A stretch of DNA of 64,000 bases from Diploscapter coronatus. Taxonomy: Eukaryota > Nematoda > Chromadorea > Rhabditida > Rhabditidae. The translations under genes were made by a program, and so were the position numbers. The notes below the pieces were generated by a model. It had not been told where the DNA came from, did no database searches, and saw only the letters and a list, made by a program, of their open reading frames with translations. The stretch is taken from the NCBI GenBank assembly GCA_964036155.1, contig OZ038423.1:47817249-47881248 (forward strand). The letters are read 5' to 3'. Shown here one piece after another: positions 24,087 through 35,323 of this stretch; position 1 is the stretch's first letter; every line of letters begins with the position of its first letter.

Positions 24087-26095
24087 ATTAAAGGGAATAT
24101 TTATCTCAGTTACAATTATCCCTCATCACTTCTGGATGTCTTCGAGAGTTGTCTGTATCATGTGCATTGAAACTAAACTATTCACATTTTATTGAATAAA
24201 GTTTCTATAGAAAATCCAAGATTATTATAATCAAACTTTATTTTATGTTAATTTCTCCGACTTCACGCCATTTATCTATTTGCGGATCGTATTCCTTAAT
24301 TGCATTACAAAAGCTTGTTATTAAAGAATTTTACAATCTCTTCGACTGAGAAGGTATGTGAATTGAACAAGCATATTCTTCCTTCATCATCATTTCGATA
24401 ATAAACTAAATTATTACGAATCATTTCAAAGTCTCTTACTTAGTTTTCAACATAATTTCTTACGATAAAATAAAATTATATGCGAATTATTGAATGAATT
24501 GTCTCCACCAATCTGCAAATAATTGTTATTTCTGGATAATTCACTCATTGTATTATAATCAATGGGATTTCAATTTCTTTCTGAAATTATCATTTCCATT
24601 TTAGTAATGAGCTATTTATTTTCCAACCTCTAAACTCGACAAAATATTGCAAAGATAATGTGGTGATAACCCAGCAGTCCTCCCGTCGCAGTAGTTCTCC
24701 CATCGCAACGACGCATTTTTAAGCATGCAAAATTCTTATCCACAATTTGCAATCAAATTTAGATTATTAAAAAATATATAATTTTGAAAAAATGTCAGAA
24801 TAAATCGGAATTATCTTTTTAAATTTGCGTTAAAATAAACGAAATTAAGCTAAATTTGACATATAGTTCATTCCATTTATAAATTTCCTTATTTCACCCA
24901 CTTGGTATTCTGGCAGTATTTCTAGAATTTTTTCCCTTTTTATTTTTCGTGTTTTAGAAAGGCTAACATATTTGAAACTCAATAATATTCCATTATTGTT
25001 ATGTACTCAAAACCCACATTATCAATTTTATCGATAATTCAGAAATTAATTTGAAAGTAAATAATTATTTTAGAAGGTAGAGTTGACGAATTCAATTAAC
25101 ATTATTTTATTTATTATAATTTTTCATTATTTTTTTTAAATTGAAAGCTATATCGCCCTAGAAATTTATCGAGTGATTTTTTCTTATGATTTCATGCAAA
25201 TGTTTCCTTATTTTATTGAAACCTATCTAACTTCTTTGAGGAAGAAGAATCATTTTTATTTTATTCTGTGATTTTATCCAAATTTCTGCTGGACATTTAT
25301 TGAAACATCTCGATTTCCCAATCAACGAAAATTGAATACAAGAAATAAATATCTTACTAACATAATTGAATGTACAATACAATTCAAAACTTAATGAAGG
25401 ACAAGATTCTTCTGATAAAGTACCGAATTGAGCGTAGAATATTTAACAGCCATACTATGAAGTGTGGTCTAGGCTAAAATAATAATAATAAGAAGCTAAC
25501 AAAATATAAATATTATTACCTTATCAGAAATTAAATCAAATTTATCGTCATCTTCTCCCGATTCACTCGAAAATCGTGATCTTTCACCATTTGGAGTGTT
25601 TTCAATTGTTGGAATGTACTCCTAGCACAATTTACATAGGTTGTTTTATAGAGAAAACTTACTAATCCGTTATAATTGTTGTTTCCTTCCATGTTCATTG
25701 AAAATTATAGAAATCGAATATGAGACAATAATAGAAAATGACTGACCTCTATAAACTTAAAAGAATCGCTCAAATTATCACTATGAAACCTATTTATACA
25801 AGCTTTGTAATCGGGCTTTCTTATCACACTCATGCACGTCCGAAAGAAATAGGTAACATTATTGTACTCTGGAACACATATCAGATAGACGGGAATGGCG
25901 CGGCAGTCCCCCCATCGCGACGATCCCCCCATCACGGCGATTATTCAGCGGTAGGAGTAAAAGGAACAATTGTTACGTTATCGCCGTAATGTCTCTCTTA
26001 GTTATCTCTACAATATTTCCTTCCGTTACCAGTCTAGTGCTTTTCCAAAAATTTCGACATAACTTGGTGCTATGAGAATCCTTTGAACATGCCTG

Positions 26096-26592
26096 ATTTC
26101 ATTTATCAGCCACCAAAATATGTTCACAATATCTTCTGTCCTTTCTTAAACTTGTGCCTCGGTTACAAAATCTGTGAGCTGAGTCATTTTATAACTTTTG
26201 GCAAAGACTGCGCGTGAGGATATTTTGTTAAATTCTAGTGTTGAAGTGATTTCTCATTTATCAGTCACCAAAATATATTAATCATATCTTCCGTACCTTC
26301 TTGGCTTGTGCTTCGGTTACAGAATCTGTGAGCTGAGTCATTTTATAACTTTCGCAAAGATTGCGCGTGAGCATCTGTGAAATCATTCGAATTTGAGTGA
26401 TTTCTCATTTATCAGTCACCAAAATATGTTAATCATATCTTCCGTCCTTTCTTAAACTTGTGCCTCGGCTATAACTTCTGTGAGCTGAGTCATTTTATAA
26501 ATTCCAGTGAATATTACATGTGAGGATATTTTGTCAAATTTTAGTGTTGAAGTGGTTTCTCATTTATCAGTCACCAAAATATGTTCATAATA
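26096..26592 (+). repeat. Tandem repeat, unit about 152 bp, 3.3 copies
   Basis: Copies start near 26096, 26249, 26400 and 26555 (the last cut short). Each opens ATTT(CTC)ATTTATCAG(T/C)CACCAAAATAT and contains CTTGTGC(C/T)TCGG and CTGTGAGCTGAGTCATTTTATAA. Copies are diverged by substitutions and small indels. No coding phase is kept between copies. It ends about 340 bp upstream of the RING gene start. Confidence 0.85.
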
Positions 26593-26934
26593 ATTTGAAC
26601 TCTTTTTCCTAATTGTTTCAAGCTACCTAGATCAAGCCATTGCATTCGTAATTGTCTTGATTTATTTTCATTCACCTATTTATTTTTATTTATTAGTCTC
26701 AGAGTTCTTTCCTATTTATTCGGTTTGTATTAGTATATTTACATAATTTAGGTGTTTTATCTTGTTCCTTCTCCCTTTTTTTATTTAATTTTGTCCACAA
26801 TTGAAAAGACTTGCAATTATCGCCGGTAATTATTTAATTACTTCGATCTTTCATTATTTAATTGTGATAATTATCCAATTCAATACCTTGAAATATTCAC
26901 AGTAAATTGCGCATTTTTAAAAATATTTTTCAGG

Positions 26935-27959
26935 ATGTACGAGTTTATTTTACTTTTCTACCTATTCATTCTCGGATTCCTGTTTATGTACTTCGTCATT
27001 GCGATTCGCTTCGAAAGATCATTTAAAATGAGATATAAGGTGATAAACTTATTTAAATAGCTCTTGACGTCGAGTCTAGAATTAATTATCATCTATCTGA
27101 AAAGTTCGTAAGCAAAAAATTAGTCTATGATTTGATAAGGTAATCAAAGAGTTGTTTGTCGTGCAAAATTTTGCTCTAACTCACATGGTTAAAAACCGTT
27201 CTCTCAGTAAATAATTTTATCTAAGAATAATTATCGATTTTTTTCATTTTCCAGAGCTTGATGCGTCCTAGTCCAGCATTTCGTCCTAGACCAGCATTTC
27301 GTCCTAGACCAGCATTTCGTCCTAGACCAGCATTTCGTCCTAGACCAGCATTTCGTCCTAGACCAGCATTTCGTCCTAGACCAGCATTTCGTCCTAGACC
27401 AGCACTCCACATCCAACCGATTCAGGTCGAAATTCTACCAGAACTCCACATTCAACCGATTCAAGCCAAAATTCCACCAGATCATCTCAGAAATCTTCCG
27501 ATGACCTCCATCACTAAAAAGCAAGTCGAAAACAAGGATTGGTGCACCATTTGCTTGGAGCTCTATGAGATCAGTGCGTTTTTTCTTTCTTAAACTAATA
27601 TATTGTGCAAAGAAAATAAATCTAGTCAAAAATCTTTAAAAATGCATCTTTTTGCGAACATTCTAGACCAAGCGTCTTGCAACTAAGCTAAATATGAATA
27701 ACCATATTTTTAGAGAAGAAAGTTGCCGTTCTTGGATGCCGCCATATCTTCCATCGAAATTGCCTGAAGCGTTGGTTGAAAAAAAACATTAGGTATGCGA
27801 AGATTTTTCAGTACTATGAAGATTTAAAATTATTATCAGTTTATTTCAAAAGGATTCTAAATCACTGCCTGTTTATTACATATTTTTAACAATTTTTTCA
27901 GTTGCCCCATCTGCAGAGCCAATGTCAACTCCTATGACTGGCCGCGAAACGATGCGTAA
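26935..27959 (+). CDS. Membrane-anchored RING-H2 finger protein (probable E3 ubiquitin ligase)
   Basis: Four exons: 26935-27039, 27255-27573, 27714-27792 and 27902-27959, giving 186 residues. The ATG follows TTTTTCAG|G directly, which suits a trans-splice acceptor. Residues 1-25 form one hydrophobic segment (MYEFILLFYLFILGFLFMYF). A central Arg/Pro/Ala/Phe region (39-86) consists of eight six-residue repeats (RPRPAF), followed by two copies of a LHIQPIQ-containing unit. The C-terminus is a RING-H2 finger: ligands C132, C135, C150, H152, H155, C158, C169 and C172 (CTIC, CRHIFHRNC, CPIC), with W162 where E2-binding RINGs usually have one. Such proteins commonly pass ubiquitin from an E2 to membrane substrates; that role is inferred. 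The repeat tract is probably length-variable. Confidence 0.88.
27264..27407 (+). repeat. In-frame 18 bp coding minisatellite, 8 units
   Basis: Eight head-to-tail copies of CGTCCTAGACCAGCATTT, with one substitution in the first unit and two changes in the last. Each encodes RPRPAF. The near identity of copies implies recent expansion or homogenisation. All minus-strand frames are also open here as a by-product. Confidence 0.97.
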
Positions 27960-29600
27960 TAAGCCGGACCTGTGTGAAGCGCCATTTTTTTTTTTTTTTT
28001 TTTTTTTAAATTATTATTCTAATATTATACTCATTTATATTTTTTATTTTTCATTTTTATCAGCAATGATCTGGTGCATTTATCCTCCTGTTGATTTCTG
28101 CTTCTTTTTCTCTATTCTATTGCTCTTTGTCATCCTCAATAAAGAGATATCCTCCTCCTCTACCGTGCCTAACATTTTGTTCTTTCTATCGGACAGGGTA
28201 GAATACGGCTGCTGTTATTTTGTCCCATTCCCAAAGATGCAATAAATATTCTGCTGGACTAAGGCTCAAGTCAACTTGCATGGACAAAATAGTGCCCGCG
28301 AGAGCACCCGAGAAAGTAACCGGACAGGCACGGAAAGATTGTTACCGTGTTGTCATAAATTCCTTCATTCAGATAGCAGAATTAGTGGTATTGAAAAATG
28401 CTATAGAGAGCTCAATTTTTGAAACTCTTTAGAATTTCAATTAACCTTAAAAAGTGATGGTATTGATAGCTTTAATAGTGCTACAGAAACCCAAAATTTT
28501 AATACTTTCTCCTTTATTCTTTAATCCATAAATATCTTTAATCTGGTCTTCACATATTCGTCATTTTATCCTTTCCTCATATTCATGTTTTCACTCTTTC
28601 CACCTCGTTTTTTCTTTCTTTCTCCTCTCCCCATTCTTAATGCTCTCTATCTCCTCCTTTCATAAGCATCTTTTCTATGCGTTTTCCGTATCGCGTTATT
28701 TTTCCATTGATACCTGGCTTTTTGCCGTAATTTAGCTATTGTACGAAGGCTTCATTGTATCTTTTATCCTACTACGACTTTCCTCCGGCAAAATGTCGTT
28801 ATTCAGGTATGCAACTGGCTTTGACTCGGTCGACATCACCGATTTCTGTTCGACCTCAGACCCGTATCGACTAAATCAATCGCATCGAGGAAACTACTGT
28901 AAGAAAGTTTTATTTTCACAGAATTCCTACTTCATAAAAAATTACTAAAACTTCTATCATTTTATACACTTGTTTAAAATTGACTAATAGTTACTTTTCG
29001 AACGATATAAACTTGACGTCAAAACTACACGAAATTTCTCATTTTCCTACTTCCAAGGACGACACTCTGCGTCTCTATCCTTTCCCATGTTATAACGTGG
29101 GCAGAGTCGGAGAGAAAAGACTCTGGCAACTAGCGCAATTCCGGTTACTGTCCGTTTTTCTTTTCTCCTATCTCAAATCGACGAACTATTTCTCCTATTG
29201 GTCAAACACTCGTACTGTCTATTTCGACGATTTTACCAGCTACTTCTCGGCAACAAAATGATCCAAATTTTCGCACGTCTGACCAACTAAAATAGCTTCT
29301 TCGAAATTTTCAATATTTATTTTTGTATTTTCTAAAAATATTCCCGGAAAATAATTGAGTCGTAATTTTGTGGAAGAATGGTATTACGCCGATTACGCTT
29401 TCTGCGTTTGTGCCGGTACACTCTAAATTTATTATATTTCAAAAATTATCGATTTTTAAAATTCATTATTTTATTTTTAGCTAAAACATTCCACTTTTCA
29501 TTCGAAATCTACAGAATATCTAATTATTTTTGAACAGAGTATTTTATTATTTGTTTCAAATATTTTTTCTAATTATAATTTTTAAATTTACAGCCCAAAA
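27960..29600. other. Gene-poor interval between the RING and transporter genes
   Basis: Begins with the RING gene 3' UTR, which has a long T run at about 27986-28007 and an AATAAA near 28138. The rest is AT-rich apart from the doubtful small gene at 28793-29261. The transporter gene's likely trans-splice acceptor (TTTACAG) is near 29592. Confidence 0.5.
28793..29261 (+). CDS. Doubtful small gene (94 aa) or decayed gene
   Basis: Two coding-like segments lie close together. The phase-consistent join is 28793-28806 (MSLF and a split codon, AG|GTATGC) to 28991-29261, ending TGA. The product would be rich in Tyr, Phe and Ser, without a known domain. However, the sequence skipped as intron (28807-28903) also looks coding (YATGFDSVDITDFC and onward) and ends at a good donor (ACT|GTAAG) whose phase does not match the downstream exon. 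This could be a gene with alternative exons, a frameshifted pseudogene, or chance. Confidence 0.28.
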
Positions 29601-32600
29601 ATGCCGTCTGATTTCATAGCCAAGGGGCTGTTCAAGCTGCCCCCGGCCTTTCGAGTCACGATAGTTTTGTGCGGCGCCGTTATGATCCACCTCACCATCG
29701 GTACTTATCATACTTTCGGTAGGATTTAAACTTTTTATTTTATTTTTAACTTAAATACGACTCGCGAAATACTGATTTATTTTATTTTTTATTTTTATGA
29801 AATTTTAAAACAACGAATTTTATTGACAACTTTTATTGTGAAAAATCGGGGACGTTTTATTTTTACGAAACAGGGCTGACAAGCAATTACAGTCCATTAA
29901 ATATTCGTAATTTTATTAATTCTTTGAAACCTATTCTTAAACAAATCAAAATTCAGGCAACATGCTGCCCTATATGGCCTCGTATATGCGGAATTACACC
30001 GACCAGTCGGTCCGAATCGAGAACCTCATGTGGATTCCCACTTTTCAAGGTATTTTTAAAAAGCTATTCTAATTTAATTTTTATTTTCAGGCAGTTTCCC
30101 ATTTTCGATGGTGATCGGCGGATGGGTATTGTATTTTTGCGGCCCTCGACTATCCACATTTTTCGGGTGTTCTATAGTCACGTAAGATTTGTACTTAATT
30201 TATTTTTCATAGATTAAGAATATTTTAATTCTTTATTTTCTATTCTTATTTTTATTTTCAGACTGGGAGTAGCCCTGTCCGCTTTTACCATCAACGAGTC
30301 GTTCTATTTATTCTTCGCGTCTTACGGCATGTTGTTCGGGTTCGGTAATGGTATCGCGTACGTCTCTACAGTCAGTATGGTTATCAATGTGAGTTTTTTT
30401 CTTTCAAGTTTATTTCTTAGCAGACACTTGATTTCGTGTTCGATAAAATTATCGATAGATTATGCTCCCTTCAAACTATTCAATTTTTTAAAATCACATT
30501 TTGAAAAGTCTTTTAAATTTTGATGTTTTAACGTTGTTTGAAAAGAACTCCGGAGCATCTATCATTCATCAAATAAAATGTCTGATTTTTAAAATTCTGA
30601 AGCATTTAATTCTCAATTTTCTTCCAGTGGGCCCCCGACCGAATAGGTCTAGTCTCAGGCATTGTCGCGGCTGGGTTCGGAATTTCTTCTTCGATTTTCG
30701 CCCCGATTCAAACCCACTTCGTCAACCCGCACAATCTACCCGCAACTAAAGAGGGGTAGGTTTGATTTTGTATCTAGTTTTTCAAAATAAGGAGGAGGTA
30801 TCATTAATATCTATCCTAAATCTGTTAAAACCTATAATTTTCTCAATATTCAAGCTAAAAAGTTATTTTTACATGAAAACTTTGGACAATAGATCGTTTT
30901 CCTAATTTTTCAAGCTAAAAATGGATATTTTTTCTTTATTTTTCAGAATAAAATTGGATCTTTGGATATTTTTTGTAAATTCTTTCAGATACTTCCTCCA
31001 GAAAGAGCTGCTAGAAAAAGTGCCCAGCCTATTTCTGACCCTCGCAATCATCTACTTCGTCATGCAGGGCATCGCCTTAATATTCGTTTGCGATCCACCG
31101 GAGAAGGTCGGTTTATTTTGTATAAAACAATGATATGCGCGTTTTTAATCTAAAATTATAAAATATGTTTCGCAAATTTTGACAGAGGAAAAGTTAATTC
31201 TTCATTTGATAATTTGCTGAATTATCCAAATGCCCGTTCCAATAAAATCGAAAAGAACCATTAAAGCTCTTCTGTACATTTTCATGTTCACACATTTTCT
31301 AAATGTTCATCTCCAAATTATAAAATCCCTATGTAAGTATTCACGACCTTGTATCTTCTAAAAGTTCATCTACACCTTCAAAAACCTTTATAAAATTCCC
31401 TTTGTACGTTTTCACGACCCTGTATTTCCAAATGTTGATCTCCAGATTCGCGAGTCAGGTCTGGGCTCGTTGTCGGACTATTTGGGTGCATTGCGCGGTC
31501 GACGCACTCATCGCTATTCGAATGTAGCGTATCGACCCGTTAGAACCAGCGAAGAGACTAAGATTACGGTACTTTAATTGAGGATTATTCTAGCTTGAAG
31601 TGAAATGCACATTAGTTTGGTTAACGTGGTTGGAAAAAAGCACTATTAAGTTATTGACTTGTAAACTGCACCCACATTGAGGAATGCTTTGTACGGTATT
31701 AAGCTTGATGTTTGGATATTATCATCAGTGATTCACATTAACCTCTATCTCCCCTATTTCGTTCCTAATATTGACACTGGATTCGAAGAAATACTAATGC
31801 ATACAATCTCCACTAAAACTCCCAAGTTATTTTTGCTTTAATTGTTGTAATTAGTTTGCTTTAATAATTTCAACTTGTAGTAATCCTAATTTCTTACTTG
31901 TAGGCTGGCACCAACAACAACGCGGCATCGTTAATCCGACATCGGTCGGCGAGTCGCGACGAGGGTTCAGATTCCAGCAGCGACGACGACGTCTTCGACT
32001 CGAGTTCGAGGACGGGCATTGTCGATCAGTAAGGCTTACTGTATTTCTAAAAATTCATCTAGTAGATCCAGTAAACCCAATACTTTTATCATTTGACCAT
32101 TTTTGGCTTTAAAAATCTAAAACTTATTCAAGAAAAATGATCTATTATAGTACACCTCCAAGATTGATATATTTTCATCACTCTTTAAAATCCTAGAGCC
32201 TAGCAAAAATATTCCAACTCTAAATGATATTAGACAATTCATGTCGAACCCATTGTCTAGCAATTCTCAAATTATTTTCTTCTAACTCAACAACTAAAGC
32301 CTAATTTTAAGAAAATTGAATGACTGATTAAAAAATTAGCGATTTTCAAAATTTTCAGTCCCGACGCGAAATCGATGTCGCCCATGGAGATGTTCATGTC
32401 GCCCACGTTTTACGCCCTTTTTGCCGCACTTTTCTGCTGCTCCTTCTACGCCAACATGTTCTACAATTTGTACAAGGTGAGTGGATTTTTCATTTTTCCT
32501 TTAAATATCATTTTCATGCTAATTTATTGTAATCATTGTCTTTGGTGTTGAATAGCGCAAAATTCAGAGTTTTCTTTGCCTATTTTTCAAAAAATTACTT

Positions 32601-35323
32601 ATTCTTTCATGATAAAAGCACTATAGTAACCTTAGTGCCTGAGTTTCTATCCAGAATGGCATGAAATTTTCATTTTTCCATTATGTTTCATAGAATAGCT
32701 TATCTCTATTGTTCATAATTCTATTCAGTTCCGAGATAGTTTTTCCCATTTCTCATAAATTCAATGATGACTGTTTCAAAGTATTCCTTATTATTTTATC
32801 TAAATTCTAGTTTTTTTTAAAATAAATTTTCTTCCAAAGATATGAAATGTTCCAGACCTTCGCGGAAACGTTCATCGAAGACGACTTTTTCCTCGCGATC
32901 GCGTTCAGCTGTGGCTCGGTGGCTAACGCCGCTGCTCGAATCGGGTGGGGCTATCTGACGGATAAGACCAGTTTCAAGGTAGTTTTGGCATGATTTTTGC
33001 TAAAAATTAAAATTTCTATAGAAACTAAAATTAATAACTTTTGTTAACTTCTTTACTAGCAGCAAATGAAATTTGAATAATAAGACCAGTTTCAAGACTG
33101 GATCGAGGCATGATTTTTACCAGAAATTAAAAATACAATTTCTTATATAACTTATTAAAAAAAAATCCCCTACCTTTTCTTACCATCTTTACCTATGAAG
33201 ATGAAACATGACAGTTAAGATTAGTTTCAAGGTACTGTTAGGACTAGATTTTTGTCAGAAATCAAGTATTTCTAAAAGTGATCTCTTTTCGAAAAACATC
33301 TTTTCATCATTTTTCTTTCTAGGAAAGTCTAATACCTCTTGAAGAAGGTCAATATCTTTTCTTACCTTCTTCATTTAGAAAATGAAAGTATTATAAAATT
33401 TATCAACTTTTCAAAGATCAAAAATTCTGAGACAAATCATTCTACTTACCTTTCGAAAAGTCGACGTCTTTTCTTACCTCTTCTCATAGAAAATGGTAGC
33501 TCGGATATAATAATTTCTTGAAAATAGACAAATTTCTCATTTCCTTCCAAAAGCATTGCCCTTTCTCACTTTTTCCTGTTGAAAATGATGGTCTCGATAT
33601 AAATTCTTTAAAACTCTAAAGATCAAAATGTTAAAATGTCGCATTTGAATACGTGGCAAACATGTCCATTTTCTGTTCTATTTCGCTATCTTTGTCCTTT
33701 TCATTACTCTTTTCGTCCCCCTTTTGCTCTCCCTCTCTCTCGCCTCCCACTGCCTCCCATCGACATTCTAGGCCCCGAAAGAAGAGCGTGCTAACCCTCT
33801 CCCATCCACCGATCACGTGCCCGAGTGGTTAAGGGGACGCACTGCTAATGCGTTGGGCTCTGCCCGCGAGCGTTCGAATCGCTTCGTGGTCGAATTTTTT
33901 TTGCAAAAATTCCATATCACGCCGCGAATGATAAAGATGGAGTTTTTATCATTTGGACAAAATTTAAAGGAAAATAGCTTTATTTTCCAGCACATACTTT
34001 GCTAGAAAGTGGTCCATTTTCCGAGAAAAATATTCTATGATTTTATACAGTATTCCCTGAGGCATAAATATAAGTTTTACCAAAATATCCGAAAAAAAGT
34101 CGATTTTCAAACTGGACCTCACTCTAGATGACGAGTTTTTCAAGAATACTTATAATTTTTAGCATTTATGCCCTCAGAATAGTATACAAATTTTTGCAGA
34201 AGAATCTCTTTCCCACCCTAACATTCCCCACTTGTAGTTTGAACAGACCAAACTTCCGGAAAAATCGACTTTTCAACAGTTGCACAACATGATGTTCAAA
34301 TATAGATTTTTATTCTAAAATCCCAGGGCGGTTAGAGTGTGATCACGTGTCCGAGTGGTTAAGGAGACGCACTGCTAATGCGTTGGGCTCTGCCCGCAGA
34401 AGTTCGAATCTTCTCGTGGTCGAAACTTTTTGCTAGGAATCGAAAATTTATGCAATTTTGAGAAAATAAAGTTGAAATTTCTGTTAGAATCTATGAAATT
34501 TTGAAAATATAATCTTTTTGCCAATGATATAGCACTTGAATTTTGGCCAAAAATCCTAATATTTTTATTTTCAGATCACCGTATCGATGGCCGCCTGCAC
34601 GGCTTCAGCACTGCTTTTGACGATGCCTTTGACGAGACACATCGGCAAATATGGATATTTGATATGGGTAAGTTTGAAAAATGTTAAAATTTGAAAAAAA
34701 AAAAAATAATAAAATTTAAAAATTCTTAGCTCCTCGGGATGTTCATTTGCATGGGCGCCACGCATCCTTTATTCATCACGGCGACGGTCAGGTGCTTCGG
34801 TCCGGGACACAAAGCGACCAATTACGGGTTCTTGATTTTCTCGACGGTTAGTTTTCCAAAGAAAATATTTTGATGATGATATCATTGATGGTCGAAAATT
34901 TTGTAATGCTAATTTTCGTTAAAACATTCTATTTTTAAAGTTGTAAACAGGTTCATAGAGTGATTACAGAGATTGTGACAAGAGTTAACTCAATTCAACA
35001 TGAAGCATATTTTAAAAAATATTTCCAGACCCTTTCCGGCGTCCTTCTCGCAGTCATATCGCAGTTCTACTTGGAGACTATCGGCTACACTTACCTGTTC
35101 ATCGGTACGGCGTTTTTCCCGTTCGCAAGTAAGTAATTATGCCGGTAATTGCCTATAATTAGCTCGAAAGTTAATTAGTCATTCAAAAATAATAATCAAG
35201 GTTTTTTTGATAATTATCTAGAATTTTTCTCAAATATATCTGAAAATTTTAATTGTTTAATTTTCAGCATTCCTGATCACAGTATTCATTCACAAAACGC
35301 CCCAAGGCCACTTGATTTCGTAA
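29601..35323 (+). CDS. Major facilitator superfamily transporter (OFA/monocarboxylate-type)
   Basis: Fourteen exons: 29601-29718, 29957-30049, 30091-30181, 30262-30388, 30628-30755, 30989-31106, 31446-31568, 31904-32028, 32359-32476, 32856-32978, 34575-34667, 34730-34846, 35029-35128 and 35268-35323; 509 residues. About twelve hydrophobic segments fall into two halves. The best marker is WAPDRIGLVSGIVAAGFGIS after TM4, resembling the W-x-P-x-R-R/x-G-L motif of oxalate/formate-antiporter-like and SLC16-like MFS proteins. The central cytoplasmic loop holds an acidic, Ser-rich stretch (DEGSDSSSDDDVFDSSSR) suggestive of casein-kinase-type phosphorylation. The substrate cannot be told. Intron 10 (32979-34574) contains two tRNA genes on the same strand and partial duplications of the preceding exon end. 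It converges with the nucleotidyltransferase gene. Confidence 0.9.
32961..33265 (+). repeat. Degenerate tandem copies of an exon end within an intron
   Basis: The end of exon 10 and start of its intron (AAGACCAGTTTCAAGG... CATGATTTTTGCTAAAAATTAAA) recur as diverged copies near 33081 (TAAGACCAGTTTCAAG... CATGATTTTTACCAGAAATTAAA) and 33215 (TAAGATTAGTTTCAAGG... GATTTTTGTCAGAAATCAA). The unit is about 120-135 bp. The third copy keeps a donor-like AAGGTACTG. Confidence 0.7.
33811..33892 (+). tRNA. tRNA-Ser(GCT), copy 1
   Basis: 82 nt. The acceptor stem GATCACG pairs with CGTGGTC (one G-T pair), with discriminator G. The anticodon stem ACGCA/TGCGT encloses CTGCTAA, so the anticodon is GCT, which reads AGC/AGT serine codons. 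The long variable arm GGGCTCTGCCC is typical of tRNA-Ser. T-arm GAGCG TTCGAAT CGCTT. B-box-like GTTCGAATC is present. A T run follows at once, as for a Pol III terminator. No intron. It lies in intron 10 of the transporter gene, on the same strand. Confidence 0.97.
34341..34422 (+). tRNA. tRNA-Ser(GCT), copy 2
   Basis: 82 nt and nearly identical to copy 1, including acceptor stem, anticodon arm and variable arm. It differs by a T in the 5' stretch (GTGTCC), an A in the D-loop (AAGGAGAC), and a different but fully paired T-stem (AGAAG/CTTCT). A T run follows after AAAC. It lies 448 bp downstream of copy 1 in the same intron. Confidence 0.97.

Larger units (their letters stand above)
23158..26934. 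other. AT-rich intergenic region with repeats
   Basis: No gene could be supported. It holds a diverged copy of the palindrome arm, a hAT-MITE-like relic, a paired C-rich motif (about 24673-24712 and 25896-25938) and a 152 bp tandem repeat, each listed separately where supportable. The rest is low-complexity AT-rich sequence. Confidence 0.55.

Noticed and set aside
27264..27407. CRISPR-like regular repeat
   Set aside because: The 18 bp units are contiguous without spacers and encode protein; a coding minisatellite in a eukaryote.
27221..27416. Repetitive minus-strand frames (GLGRNA and CWSRTK repeats)
   Set aside because: By-products of the 18 bp in-frame repeat of the RING gene on the other strand.
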